Assembly (NCBI GenBank): GCA_002311285.1
Contig: DBZU01000019.1
Coordinates: 13,094 to 39,658, forward strand
Direction: 5' to 3'
Source: Dehalococcoidia bacterium UBA1152
Lineage (GTDB): Bacteria > Chloroflexota > Dehalococcoidia > Lucifugimonadales > UBA2962
Length of the DNA: 26,565 nt
Shown here: piece by piece, positions 8,380 through 15,866 of the stretch
Layout: the number at the start of each line of letters is the position of its first letter
Position numbering within the stretch: the first letter of the stretch is position 1
The notes under the pieces: generated by a model
Database searches by the model: none
What the model was told of the DNA's origin: nothing
Seen by the model: the letters and a program-made list of their open reading frames with translations, nothing else
Translations under genes and position numbers: made by a program

Positions 8380-9099
8380 TTAGCCATCCGTTATTGCTAG
8401 CTTTGCACCAACTAAAACAGCCCATATTGTACCTATCAAAAAAGTGATTCCACTAAGCATACTTGCGAATTCAGGGTTGACTGTTGGAGTAATTATGATT
8501 ACAGCGACTATTCCTAGTATTCCAGCAATCAGAGCCAAGTATGATAGAGGTATGAAAGGCAATATACCTTTAAAGTCACTACTTAAGTATGCTATTCCCA
8601 AACATGTGAATCCCACTGAAAACAATAGAGTTCCTAATGAGCCTACAGTAACGTTAATTGCCTGCACAGCGCCGGCTGCCAATTGAGTTGCCGCAGCTGC
8701 ATTCGCATATTTAGCCGCCTCAGCTGTGTCAGTAGCAGATCCAGCTGCAGCCATATATGTAACTAGTTTGTCGGCCATAGTTACTAGTGAGCCTAAAATC
8801 CCCAAATTTGCTATGAAGACTATGGATCCTATTGTTATGAACAATATACCTAAAGTTTCCCAAGCCCCCGAAGCCTGTCCTTTTATTCCTCTAAGGCCAG
8901 CGAGATATAGCGGTAAACCTAGTCCGATCAATATGATTGCAACTGTAGCAATAGCTGTTTCACCGGCAGAATTTGCTAAAATGGCTCCAATATCATCTAG
9001 GTCGGCAGAGCCAACAAATGTGACTTGGCATAATACCCAACCGACAAAAGCGACTACCGGCCCGAAAGCTAAGCATATACCTTTTGCTTTGTTATCCAC
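8380..9099 (-). CDS. six-helix membrane protein, paralog A (family not recognised)
   Basis: I do not recognise the family. The protein has about six hydrophobic helices (near residues 7-30, 46-70, 85-110, 145-175, 182-202 and 215-235), small, Gly/Ala-rich and without charged catalytic motifs; it is probably an inner-membrane protein. A polar Ala-rich loop (about 120-140) separates helices 3 and 4. It shares with paralog B the blocks KGICL, AGLRGIKGQA, VTMADKL.TYM, GAVQA.NV and LVGAKLA, and both are 239 codons. The longest open frame starts at ATG 9126, but the homologous start is GTG 9099, five bases after AAGGAG; the first nine codons of the longer frame are leader sequence. A member of a DUF4386-like group is possible but unproven. 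Confidence 0.8.
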   Translation of the reverse strand: MDNKAKGICLAFGPVVAFVGWVLCQVTFVGSADLDDIGAILANSAGETAIATVAIILIGLGLPLYLAGLRGIKGQASGAWETLGILFITIGSIVFIANLGILGSLVTMADKLVTYMAAAGSATDTAEAAKYANAAAATQLAAGAVQAINVTVGSLGTLLFSVGFTCLGIAYLSSDFKGILPFIPLSYLALIAGILGIVAVIIITPTVNPEFASMLSGITFLIGTIWAVLVGAKLAITDG

Positions 9100-9103
9100 G
9101 AAA

Positions 9104-9270
9104 ACTCCTTTATGTATCTTTTTCATAGTTGTAAATTATTCTCGAAAGAATAGATACGCAACATACGTGTGAATCTATACCACTTAGTGTGTAATAGCGC
9201 AACCCAACCCCAACATATTGAACTTAATTGCTTCTGTAACATTGTTAAATTATTGATAAGATAATACAAA
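9104..9270 (-). repeat. 167-bp leader/promoter repeat, copy A
   Basis: Nearly identical to 10081-10247. By direct alignment I see one substitution (T/C near 9224) and two single-base indels (extra T near 9110 in this copy, extra C near 10125 in the other). It spans the promoter, 5' leader and ribosome site of paralog A. It stops sharply at 9270, one base before the hairpin that follows paralog B. Confidence 0.92.
9174..9202 (-). promoter_or_regulatory. putative promoter of paralog A
   Basis: On the minus strand, -35 TTGCGC (9202-9197), a 17-base spacer and -10 TATAGA (9179-9174) preceded by TGG, an extended -10. It would give a leader of about 65-70 nt. The same boxes and spacing occur in copy B. 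Confidence 0.5.
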
Positions 9271-9271
9271 G

Positions 9272-9313
9272 AATGTGCTTAATTGCTCTAGTTAGAAAGC
9301 AATTAAGCACATT
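9272..9313 (-). terminator. 16-bp perfect hairpin 3' of membrane paralog B
   Basis: Arms 9272-9287 and 9298-9313 are perfect complements (AATGTGCTTAATTGCT/AGCAATTAAGCACATT) with a 10-base loop, 43 bp after the paralog B stop. A moderately T-rich stretch follows on the minus strand, so termination is plausible. The outer 13 bp match the hairpin after paralog A, while the loops differ. Confidence 0.6.
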
Positions 9314-9356
9314 GACTTGAAAAACTATTTTGTTTGCCGTTTATCTATCCAGGTTG

Positions 9357-10076
9357 TTAGTCAGAGGCTGTAGCCAGTTTTGCTCCAACCAAAGTAGCCC
9401 ATAATACTGAAATGGCGAAACCTATACCGCCAACAAGACCTGCAGTTGAACTACCGGCTGTTGGATCGATAATGAGCACGCTAACTATTATTAGTATTCC
9501 CACAACTGCTGCGAGCGGGCCTAATGGAATAGCAGGTATTATGCTTTTGAAACTGGAATTTAAAGTGTATGCAATTCCTATACAGAGGAAACCTGCACCC
9601 CAAAGTAGAGACCCTATGTTGCCTGCTGCAACATTGAAAGCTTGCACAGCGCCAGTTGATATTTGAGCTGCAGCCGCAGCGTCCATTGATTGAGCGGCAA
9701 CAACTGGGTCAGTAGATGCTGCGCCAGCCATATACGTAGCTAATTTATCAGCCATCGTAACGTGAGTGCCTAATATCCCTATTGTAGCTACAAAAACTAT
9801 CACTCCCAACGTAACGAATCCTATACCCAATGTTTCGAATGTTCCGCCAGCTTGTCCTTTGATGCCCCTTAGACCAGCAACGAGCATTGGCAAACCGATT
9901 ATGATTAATATAATCACCACCGTTGCCATAACTGTTTCGCCAGCAGCATTTTCCATCAAAGCAGCAATATCGTCATTCTCGGCATTACCAATAAACGTGA
10001 CTTGATAAAGAATCCATCCGATAAAAGCAACTATTCCACCTAAACTTAGGCATATACCTTTTCCTTTGTTACTCAT
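9357..10076 (-). CDS. six-helix membrane protein, paralog B (family not recognised)
   Basis: This is the tandem sister of paralog A, also 239 codons, with the same six-helix layout and roughly half identical residues by eye. The polar loop between helices 3 and 4 is the most diverged part, while helix 2 with GETVMATVVIILI and AGLRGIKGQA is well kept. ATG 10076 is six bases after AAGGAG and aligns with the GTG start of paralog A; the GTG at 10082 overlaps the end of that ribosome site. An upstream ATG at 10102 opens a 9-codon ORF whose TGA overlaps this start. The gene is divergent from recA, sharing a 263-bp upstream region. No function is assigned. Confidence 0.8.
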   Translation of the reverse strand: MSNKGKGICLSLGGIVAFIGWILYQVTFIGNAENDDIAALMENAAGETVMATVVIILIIIGLPMLVAGLRGIKGQAGGTFETLGIGFVTLGVIVFVATIGILGTHVTMADKLATYMAGAASTDPVVAAQSMDAAAAAQISTGAVQAFNVAAGNIGSLLWGAGFLCIGIAYTLNSSFKSIIPAIPLGPLAAVVGILIIVSVLIIDPTAGSSTAGLVGGIGFAISVLWATLVGAKLATASD

Positions 10077-10102
10077 GAACACTCCTTATGTATCTTTTTC
10101 AT
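10073..10102 (-). CDS. 9-codon upstream ORF overlapping the paralog B start (putative)
   Basis: ATG 10102 opens MKKIHKECS and stops at TGA 10075-10073, overlapping the paralog B ATG in an ATGA arrangement. The ORF contains the AAGGAG ribosome site of paralog B, so its translation would affect initiation there. No good ribosome site precedes it. In copy A one extra T puts the same ATG in frame with the membrane gene instead. Confidence 0.3.
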   Translation of the reverse strand: MKKIHKECS

Positions 10103-10247
10103 AGTTGTAAATTATTCTCGAAACGAATAGATACGCAACATACGTGTGAATCTATACCACTTAGTGTGTAATAGCGCAACCCAACCCCAACATATTGAAC
10201 CTAATTGCTTCTGTAACATTGTTAAATTATTGATAAGATAATACAAA
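10081..10247 (-). repeat. 167-bp leader/promoter repeat, copy B
   Basis: Sister of 9104-9270, 977 bp away in direct orientation. It covers the promoter and leader of paralog B and ends inside the region shared with recA. Direct repeats of this length and identity could recombine, deleting one cassette. Confidence 0.92.
10151..10179 (-). promoter_or_regulatory. putative promoter of paralog B
   Basis: Minus-strand -35 TTGCGC (10179-10174), 17-base spacer and extended -10 TGG-TATAGA (-10 at 10156-10151), identical to the copy upstream of paralog A. It points away from recA. Confidence 0.5.
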
Positions 10248-10262
10248 ATTAGAACAAATGTG

Positions 10263-10291
10263 TTTACAGCAAAATGGTTACGTGTTACGAT
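10263..10291 (+). promoter_or_regulatory. putative recA promoter
   Basis: -35 TTTACA (10263-10268), 17-base spacer, -10 TACGAT (10286-10291) with a TGT extended -10. GTTAC is repeated around the -10 (GTTACGTGTTAC). A small CGACG/CGTCG stem (10301-10305 with 10313-10317) would sit at the start of the transcript. No convincing LexA palindrome is seen. Confidence 0.5.
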
Positions 10292-10339
10292 TATTTTTAG
10301 CGACGTTTTTATCGTCGAAATTCATTTAAGGATTACTTA

Positions 10340-11341
10340 ATGAGCGAAGACAGTACCAAATCACTTGAATTGGCGATCGGTCAAATTGACAGACAATTTG
10401 GAAAAGGAGCTGTCATTAGACTAGGCGATGCTGATGGATTCGGTGCCGTTGAAAGCATTTCTACTGGATCTCTAGCTCTCGATATGGCATTAGGGATAGG
10501 TGGTATACCTAATGGACGGGTAACAGAGATATTTGGTACAGAATCATCAGGAAAGTCGACAATCGCATACCATATTATGGCCAACGCTCAAAAAAATGGT
10601 GGAATAGCAGCGTATATAGATGTTGAGCACGCGCTTGATCCTGTATACGTTGGAAAGTGTGGAGTAGACACTGCACAATTATTAGTTTCTCAACCGGACT
10701 CAGCTGAACAAGCCTTAGAAATATGTGAATATTTAGTCAGAAGCGGAGCTGTTGAGATTGTAGTTATAGACAGCGTAGCAGCTTTAGTTCCTAAAGCAGA
10801 GATAGAAGGGGATATGGGAGATACACATGTCGGACTTCAAGCTAGGATAATGTCACAAGCCTTACGAAAACTCACAGGATCAATAAGCAAGTCCAATACA
10901 GCAGTGTTGTTTATTAATCAGATTAGAGAAAAGGTGGGAGTTATATGGGGAAGTCCTGAGGTAACCCCGGGCGGACGGGCATTGAAGTTTTATTCCTCAG
11001 TTAGGATCGATTTAAGGCGAGCAGAATCTATAAAATTAGGCACAGAAGTGGTGGGTAACAGGGTTAGGGCGCGTGTAGTAAAAAATAAAGTAGCAGCTCC
11101 GTTCAAAGTTGCAGAATTTGACATCATGTTCAGTCAGGGAGTTAGTCTTGAAGGCGACCTTCTTGGAATTGGTGAAGATATGGGGATAGTTAAAAAGAAT
11201 GGATCCTTTTATTCGTTTGGCGACACAAAGTTAGGCCAAGGCAGGGAAAACTCCAAAACATTTTTACGAGACAACAGCGAAATCGCAGAAAGTATCGAAA
11301 AAATGATTAGGAAAAATGGTAGTCGAGAAGAATCAAACTAA
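10340..11341 (+). CDS. recA: recombinase RecA
   Basis: RecA forms ATP-dependent filaments on single-stranded DNA for homologous recombination and SOS co-protease activity. The 333-residue protein aligns with E. coli numbering in its core: Walker [10 protein letters not shown] (66-74; P67T and T73S relative to E. coli), IDVEHALDP with catalytic E96, [20 protein letters not shown] with loop L1, Q194 in FINQIREK, and loop L2 [20 protein letters not shown]2 has Trp at 203, where E. coli has Phe. The C-terminus is short and only mildly acidic. AAGGA seven bases upstream supports ATG 10340. recX follows 51 bp later, the classical pairing of the recombinase with its modulator. Confidence 0.97.
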   Translation: MSEDSTKSLELAIGQIDRQFGKGAVIRLGDADGFGAVESISTGSLALDMALGIGGIPNGRVTEIFGTESSGKSTIAYHIMANAQKNGGIAAYIDVEHALDPVYVGKCGVDTAQLLVSQPDSAEQALEICEYLVRSGAVEIVVIDSVAALVPKAEIEGDMGDTHVGLQARIMSQALRKLTGSISKSNTAVLFINQIREKVGVIWGSPEVTPGGRALKFYSSVRIDLRRAESIKLGTEVVGNRVRARVVKNKVAAPFKVAEFDIMFSQGVSLEGDLLGIGEDMGIVKKNGSFYSFGDTKLGQGRENSKTFLRDNSEIAESIEKMIRKNGSREESN

Positions 11342-11392
11342 AGATTTAATCAACCCAACAATCTCTACTCTTTAATTTATTAATAATTTTAA

Positions 11393-11881
11393 ATGACCGA
11401 AGAACTAAATCAAGCCGCAAAGTCATCTGCAATGAGATTATTAGTTCATCGGCCTCGTTCAGTGAATGAAATTCGACAAAGGTTACTGGAGCGATTTGAT
11501 TCGGGAATAGTATCAACGATTATCGTGTGGTTAGTTGAAAATGAGCTAGTAGATGACGAGAAATTTGCGATTTGGTGGACTGAATCTCGATGTAAGCAAA
11601 AATTATTAAGTGTAGCGATGATTCGTAAAGAATTATTAGAAAAAGGAATTCATAGAAACTTAATAGAAAAAGCTTTGAAGAATATAGATGATGCTAAAAA
11701 TGCTCAGTTATTAGCTGATCGTATTTCGCGTACTTTTGATAAAAGCAACCCTGATACTTTCAAACGTAAACTCTATGGCAGGTTGCTTCGAAGAGGATTT
11801 TCATCGTCGCTAGCTATAACTTCAGTTGAAAACGCTTTGGACTCCAGCCGTAAAACTAACGCAATTAGCCTTGAAAGCTAA
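11393..11881 (+). CDS. recX: regulatory protein RecX
   Basis: RecX binds and caps RecA filaments, limiting recombinase activity. The 162-residue protein shows the three-helix repeat pattern of the family: RPRSVNEIRQRLLERF (residues 20-35), LVDDEKFAIWWTESRC (about 52-67), MIRKELLEKGI and the distal FKRKLYGRLLRRGFSSSLAITSVENAL. Position directly after recA supports the call. The region before the ATG is very AT-rich and has no clear ribosome site, so translation may be weak or may depend on readthrough from recA. No terminator is seen between the two genes. Confidence 0.9.
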   Translation: MTEELNQAAKSSAMRLLVHRPRSVNEIRQRLLERFDSGIVSTIIVWLVENELVDDEKFAIWWTESRCKQKLLSVAMIRKELLEKGIHRNLIEKALKNIDDAKNAQLLADRISRTFDKSNPDTFKRKLYGRLLRRGFSSSLAITSVENALDSSRKTNAISLES

Positions 11882-11965
11882 TTTGGCTGTAGAATATGAT
11901 TATCGCCTGAAAAAAGACTCTGATAATAAGATGTTTAGAAAAAAGGTGAATAGTTAATCGGTTTT

Positions 11966-11976
11966 AGGGGTCCCCT
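11966..11976 (+). promoter_or_regulatory. GC palindrome at the ribosome site of the CNNM/CorC gene
   Basis: AGGGG-T-CCCCT is a compact dyad in AT-rich surroundings. AGGGG (11966-11970) is also the best ribosome site for TTG 11978, seven bases further on, so pairing with CCCCT could mask it. Confidence 0.35.
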
Positions 11977-11977
11977 G

Positions 11978-13258
11978 TTGGACGTGCCATACGGCAACAT
12001 TATTTTAATCTTAGTATCGTTATGTTTTTCGGCCTTTTTCTCGAGCGCTGAATCAGCATTTCTCACGTTGCAAAATACACCGAGGCTTCAGCATTTAGTT
12101 AGTAGTGGTAATGCAAAAGCAGTTCGAGTTCAGGCAATGTTAAATAAACCCGAGCGACTGTTAGCAACTATTCTATTAGGCAACAATTTAGTGAATATTT
12201 TGTTTGCCTCCCTGGTAACTATGTTGGTTCTAGACTTTTTACAAGATCAAGTAACTGGAGTTATTGTCGCTACAGTTTTGGGCACCGCTATATTACTTAT
12301 TTTCGGCGAAGTAATCCCTAAATCTTTTTCTATCAGAAATCCCGAAAAGGTAGCTTTTCTCTATGCCCGTCCACTGAAACTAGTCGAAACTTTGTTTTTT
12401 CCAGTGATATTAGGTATTCAATTCGTGAGTCGTACTATCTTAATAAGAAGGAAGGGAAAAGAGGCTGAGGTTCCGTCTATAACTGAGGGGGAAATCCGTA
12501 CATTAATTGATATCGGTGAGGCAGAAGGGGCTTTTGAATCTGAAGAAGCTGAGTTACTTGAAAATGTATTTAGGTTTGGGGATCGTCAGGCCAAAGAAGT
12601 TATGACTCCAAGGACGGAAGTTATTTTTGTCAAACAACAATCAACTTTGGGACAATTCCTGAAAATTTACTCTGACAACTCTCATACACGATTCCCTGTG
12701 TATTTGGGGGAAACTGAGAACGTAACCGGTATTATTTCTTCGAAAGATATTCTTAAATCTATTTCTGCAAATGACATCCAATTGGATGTCATTATTACAG
12801 ATTCTCTCCGGCCCGCAAAGTTCTTCCCCGAAACTAAAAGGATTAGTGAGTTATTTCAAGAGATGAGAATGTCTGGTAGTCAAATTGCCATTATTGTTGA
12901 TGAATTTGGTGGGATTGCTGGATTGGTGACTCTAAAAAAACTGCTTACAGAATTGGCTGGCCCAGTTGGAGAAGAGGGAGAAGCGCCTGAAGAAGAATAT
13001 GAAGCTATTGACGAATTTACCTACCAAGTTGATGGAGCAATGGACATTGATGAGGCTAAAGAAGCATTTGATATTGATTTACCTAATGGGGATTTTGAAA
13101 CCGTAGCAGGATTTGTGCTTGATTATCTAGGTCATATTCCGGTTGCAGGAGAACAATTCGAGTATGATGGGATAAAGATTGAAGTCGTCGAAATGAAGAA
13201 ACTTCGAATAGACTCAATACGTTTAATCAAGCCTTTCAGTGAAAAGCCTAAAGATTAA
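11978..13258 (+). CDS. CNNM/CorC-type (HlyC/hemolysin-like) membrane transporter protein
   Basis: This 426-residue protein belongs to the CNNM/CorC family, linked to Mg2+ (or Co2+) efflux at the membrane. Order: DUF21 transmembrane domain (about residues 8-155) with SAFFSSAESAFLTL, LLGNNLVNILFA and FGEVIPKSFSIRNPEKVA; an acidic helical linker ITEGEIRTLIDIGEAEGAFE; a CBS pair (about 205-325) with VMTPRTEV, GIISSKDIL, VDEFGGIAGLVT; and a C-terminal CorC_HlyC domain (about 345-425). Older annotations call these hemolysins, which is probably wrong. Start TTG 11978 is preceded by AGGGG; GTG 11984 is an alternative. The gene is likely co-transcribed with recX and tilS. Confidence 0.92.
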   Translation: MDVPYGNIILILVSLCFSAFFSSAESAFLTLQNTPRLQHLVSSGNAKAVRVQAMLNKPERLLATILLGNNLVNILFASLVTMLVLDFLQDQVTGVIVATVLGTAILLIFGEVIPKSFSIRNPEKVAFLYARPLKLVETLFFPVILGIQFVSRTILIRRKGKEAEVPSITEGEIRTLIDIGEAEGAFESEEAELLENVFRFGDRQAKEVMTPRTEVIFVKQQSTLGQFLKIYSDNSHTRFPVYLGETENVTGIISSKDILKSISANDIQLDVIITDSLRPAKFFPETKRISELFQEMRMSGSQIAIIVDEFGGIAGLVTLKKLLTELAGPVGEEGEAPEEEYEAIDEFTYQVDGAMDIDEAKEAFDIDLPNGDFETVAGFVLDYLGHIPVAGEQFEYDGIKIEVVEMKKLRIDSIRLIKPFSEKPKD

Positions 13259-13274
13259 TGCGCTATTAATTCCT

Positions 13275-14699
13275 ATGAAGTCAAAAAACTCTTTAGATAT
13301 TATCTCTTCCGTCTCTAGATCTACTTTAGGTGCAAACCTGAATGGTTGCCGTCTATTGGTGGCAGTATCTGGCGGCCAGGATTCTTTAGCGTTACTTCAT
13401 GCGTTATGGTCGCTTATGGAGGAGTTGTCCATTGAATTAGTAATAGCTCATTTAAATCATAAGCTTAGAGACCAAGACTCGAATTCAGACGCTGAATTTG
13501 TATCAGAAATTGGCAAGAAATTGGAAATCGACTGTGTGATAGGGAGTGCAGATGTTCGTTCTGTAAAACAAAATAAAAAAATATCCCTCGAAGAAGCTGC
13601 CAGAGATTGTAGATACCTATTTTTATCTAATACGGCGATTGATCAAAAAGTCGATGCAGTGGCATTAGGCCATACCGCTACAGATCAGGCAGAGACAGTA
13701 CTGTTTAACACCATTCGAGGAGCAGGTTTAAAAGGAATATCTGGAATGCAAGAGATGTCGTTTCGGGTTATTGAAGAAATCAAGGTGCCTATATTTCGTC
13801 CGTTGCTAACAATAACTAGAACGCAGACACTCGAATATTGTAATCAGGTTGGTTTAAGGCCGAGGCATGATTTTACGAACAACTTAGAAGATTTTACTCG
13901 TAATAGATTAAGGAATCATCTCATACCTGCATTAAAGGAATTCAATCTCAACATTGAAAATTCTTTAATTCGATTGGCCTCAAATGCCGCAGAAGCAAAT
14001 GATTTTATTGAGTCATATACTAATGAAGTTTTTGAACAGTATGTTGTTTTTGAGGAAGATAGTATCACTATAAACAACAAAGCCATTCAGCTTAAATCAG
14101 CAATACTTAATTGTTTAATTATTCAAGCATTACGTAGATTTAATGATGGATTACGAAATGTTGGACAGGTACATATACATGAAATCGTTAGTTTAATGAA
14201 ATTTGGCTTCGGTAAGTCAATTAATCTTCCAAACGGTATCAACGCAGTCAATGTTGGTGGATCAGTCATTTTATCGGTCGGAAACAGTAACATTGAAATT
14301 TGTATCGACGGTAAATATCCAATGAAAATTCCTGGCCAGACACCGATTCCTGGCTGGAGAATAGATTCATATTTTGAAAACGTTATAAAATCGAACTTTT
14401 TTGAGCAAGATCATAAAGTTGTGAAAGTTGACAAATCCTTAGCTGAGGGTCCGTTATGGATAAGAGGATGGCAAGATGGAGATCGTATGCAGCCTTTGGG
14501 GATGAAGGGAACAAAGAAGATACAAGATATATTTGTTGACAGAAAAATACCTAAAAGTAAACGTAAATCATTGCCAATTGTGTGTTGCGAAAAGGGTGTG
14601 ATTTGGGTGGCAGGATGTGGAATTGCAGATTGGGCAAGACTGCATGTAAACCAGAAAGAAGCCCTGAAGTTAGTAGCAATAGAGCAGTCTTCTATATGA
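13275..14699 (+). CDS. tilS: tRNA(Ile)-lysidine synthase TilS
   Basis: TilS modifies C34 of the CAU-anticodon tRNA-Ile to lysidine, using ATP and lysine, so that AUA is read as Ile. From ATG 13275 (474 residues) the PP-loop motif SGGQDS is at 32-37, followed by HLNHKLRD, ALGHTATDQAETVLFNTIRG and RPLL. A substrate-binding middle domain follows, then the C-terminal TilS domain with GDRMQPLGMKGTKKIQDIF and DRKIPKSKRKSLP. This is the long TilS form. A GTG at 13239 inside the preceding gene is also open, but the ATG places the P-loop at the usual distance. The end overlaps the convergent nicotinate phosphoribosyltransferase gene by 8 bp. Confidence 0.94.
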   Translation: MKSKNSLDIISSVSRSTLGANLNGCRLLVAVSGGQDSLALLHALWSLMEELSIELVIAHLNHKLRDQDSNSDAEFVSEIGKKLEIDCVIGSADVRSVKQNKKISLEEAARDCRYLFLSNTAIDQKVDAVALGHTATDQAETVLFNTIRGAGLKGISGMQEMSFRVIEEIKVPIFRPLLTITRTQTLEYCNQVGLRPRHDFTNNLEDFTRNRLRNHLIPALKEFNLNIENSLIRLASNAAEANDFIESYTNEVFEQYVVFEEDSITINNKAIQLKSAILNCLIIQALRRFNDGLRNVGQVHIHEIVSLMKFGFGKSINLPNGINAVNVGGSVILSVGNSNIEICIDGKYPMKIPGQTPIPGWRIDSYFENVIKSNFFEQDHKVVKVDKSLAEGPLWIRGWQDGDRMQPLGMKGTKKIQDIFVDRKIPKSKRKSLPIVCCEKGVIWVAGCGIADWARLHVNQKEALKLVAIEQSSI

Positions 14700-15690
14700 T
14701 CCTGTCAAGCCGGGTATTTTGAGTTACACCGGGCGATCTGCCACGTCTTGCAATCGGCCTACCATCAATCTCATGTATGTCTGCAGTATAAGGATTTGGT
14801 GAGCCAGTAGCGATATATGATCCAATTCCAAAACTTTGAATCGGCGATTTAGCCTCAACAAACTCACGTATTTTAGGGGGATTTATGTCTCCTGAAATCG
14901 ATATATCAACGTGCTGAAAGCCTGCTAAGTCAAGTCGGGCACGAATTTCCCGCACTAGACCCACTGTCACTCCTCCTCGTTGAGTTGCTGTATCTACTCG
15001 GATTCCTCTTAATCTGTCTTTCAACGCCCTTGCAGATGCGATCGCTTCTTCCGCTTCATCTCTGTGAGTATCAACTAAAGCCACTCTAGGAACATCTTGT
15101 GGAGTATGTTTATCGAATGCTTTCAAAGCTCTTACCGTATCTCCCAGAATCAGTGATAATGAGTGAGACATTGTTGTGAACGGAGTGACTCCGGAAAGCC
15201 TGGCTCCCAGAATAGTAGAACAAGACACACACCCTCCTATAATTGCAGCATAATCCATATTTGCTGACACATCTGGATGTATGTTGTTAGCTCCAATTGA
15301 ATAAACCGGAATACCACTCGCCTCATCCACACATTCCCTTGCTACGGTTGCCCAACCAGTGTAGGAAGATAAAATTCCCGTTATAGCAGTTTCATACAAT
15401 CCTATCGAACCGTAAGGAGCCTTTACCCTAAGGGAAACCTCTTCGGCTTCAATTCTACTGCCCTCTTCAATTGCCCATACTTCACTACCACTATCTGGGA
15501 GGATCCTTTCAAATAAAGATTTAACTTCTAATAAACCACAGAATATACCTGGCAATGAAGGGGCAAATTCAATAACTACGACTGGATTAACTCCTTCACT
15601 ACGTAGAATTTGCACGGTTTTTTGCAATGAAATGTCGGCAGTATCACCGATCATTGTTGGGCGTTTAATATCAAATTCTGGGTTGGCCAT
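14692..15690 (-). CDS. nicotinate phosphoribosyltransferase-like protein (short type)
   Basis: Expected to condense nicotinate with PRPP (ATP-assisted) to nicotinate mononucleotide in NAD salvage. The 332 residues match the short class found in archaea and some bacteria. Visible are the N-terminal sequence leading to EFAPSLPGIFCGLLEV, APYGSIGLYETAITGILSS, TMSHS with H176 (the position of the phosphorylated active-site His), DTHRDEAEEA, SISGDINPPKI and FGIGSYI (phosphate binding). CGGAG six bases upstream supports ATG 15690. A quinolinate phosphoribosyltransferase or nicotinamide-using relative shares the fold, so the base specificity is inferred. It lies 176 bp after the glycosyltransferase gene and converges on tilS. 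Confidence 0.87.
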   Translation of the reverse strand: MANPEFDIKRPTMIGDTADISLQKTVQILRSEGVNPVVVIEFAPSLPGIFCGLLEVKSLFERILPDSGSEVWAIEEGSRIEAEEVSLRVKAPYGSIGLYETAITGILSSYTGWATVARECVDEASGIPVYSIGANNIHPDVSANMDYAAIIGGCVSCSTILGARLSGVTPFTTMSHSLSLILGDTVRALKAFDKHTPQDVPRVALVDTHRDEAEEAIASARALKDRLRGIRVDTATQRGGVTVGLVREIRARLDLAGFQHVDISISGDINPPKIREFVEAKSPIQSFGIGSYIATGSPNPYTADIHEIDGRPIARRGRSPGVTQNTRLDRII

Positions 15691-15866
15691 ATTTTACTCC
15701 GAACCTAAGATTGAAGAACCTTTGATACTAAGACGATCATTAGTTTTTGCCTTAGGTTATTGTGTTTTATCTGGTCTATAAACTTAAGCTTTACAAATCT
15801 CCACTTATTTAATGTTAATCTAATTTCAATAAACTGATTGGGTTAATTGTTGGCTCGAGATCTTTT

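Noticed and set aside
8380..9126. ATG 9126 as the start of paralog A
   Set aside because: Its first nine codons are leader sequence shared with copy B, where they are out of frame; GTG 9099 has the proper ribosome site and equal gene length.
8726..9172. Antisense open frame of 148 codons over paralog A
   Set aside because: It mirrors the hydrophobic coding strand, has no ribosome site or recognisable domain, and a similar mirror frame lies over paralog B.
9104..10247. Insertion sequence or miniature transposon explaining the repeats
   Set aside because: No transposase, terminal inverted repeats or target-site duplications are seen; the repeat unit follows gene-cassette borders.
10248..10300. 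LexA operator upstream of recA (GAAC-N4-GTTC type)
   Set aside because: AGAACAAATGTGTT near 10250 matches only one half-site; no symmetric partner is present.
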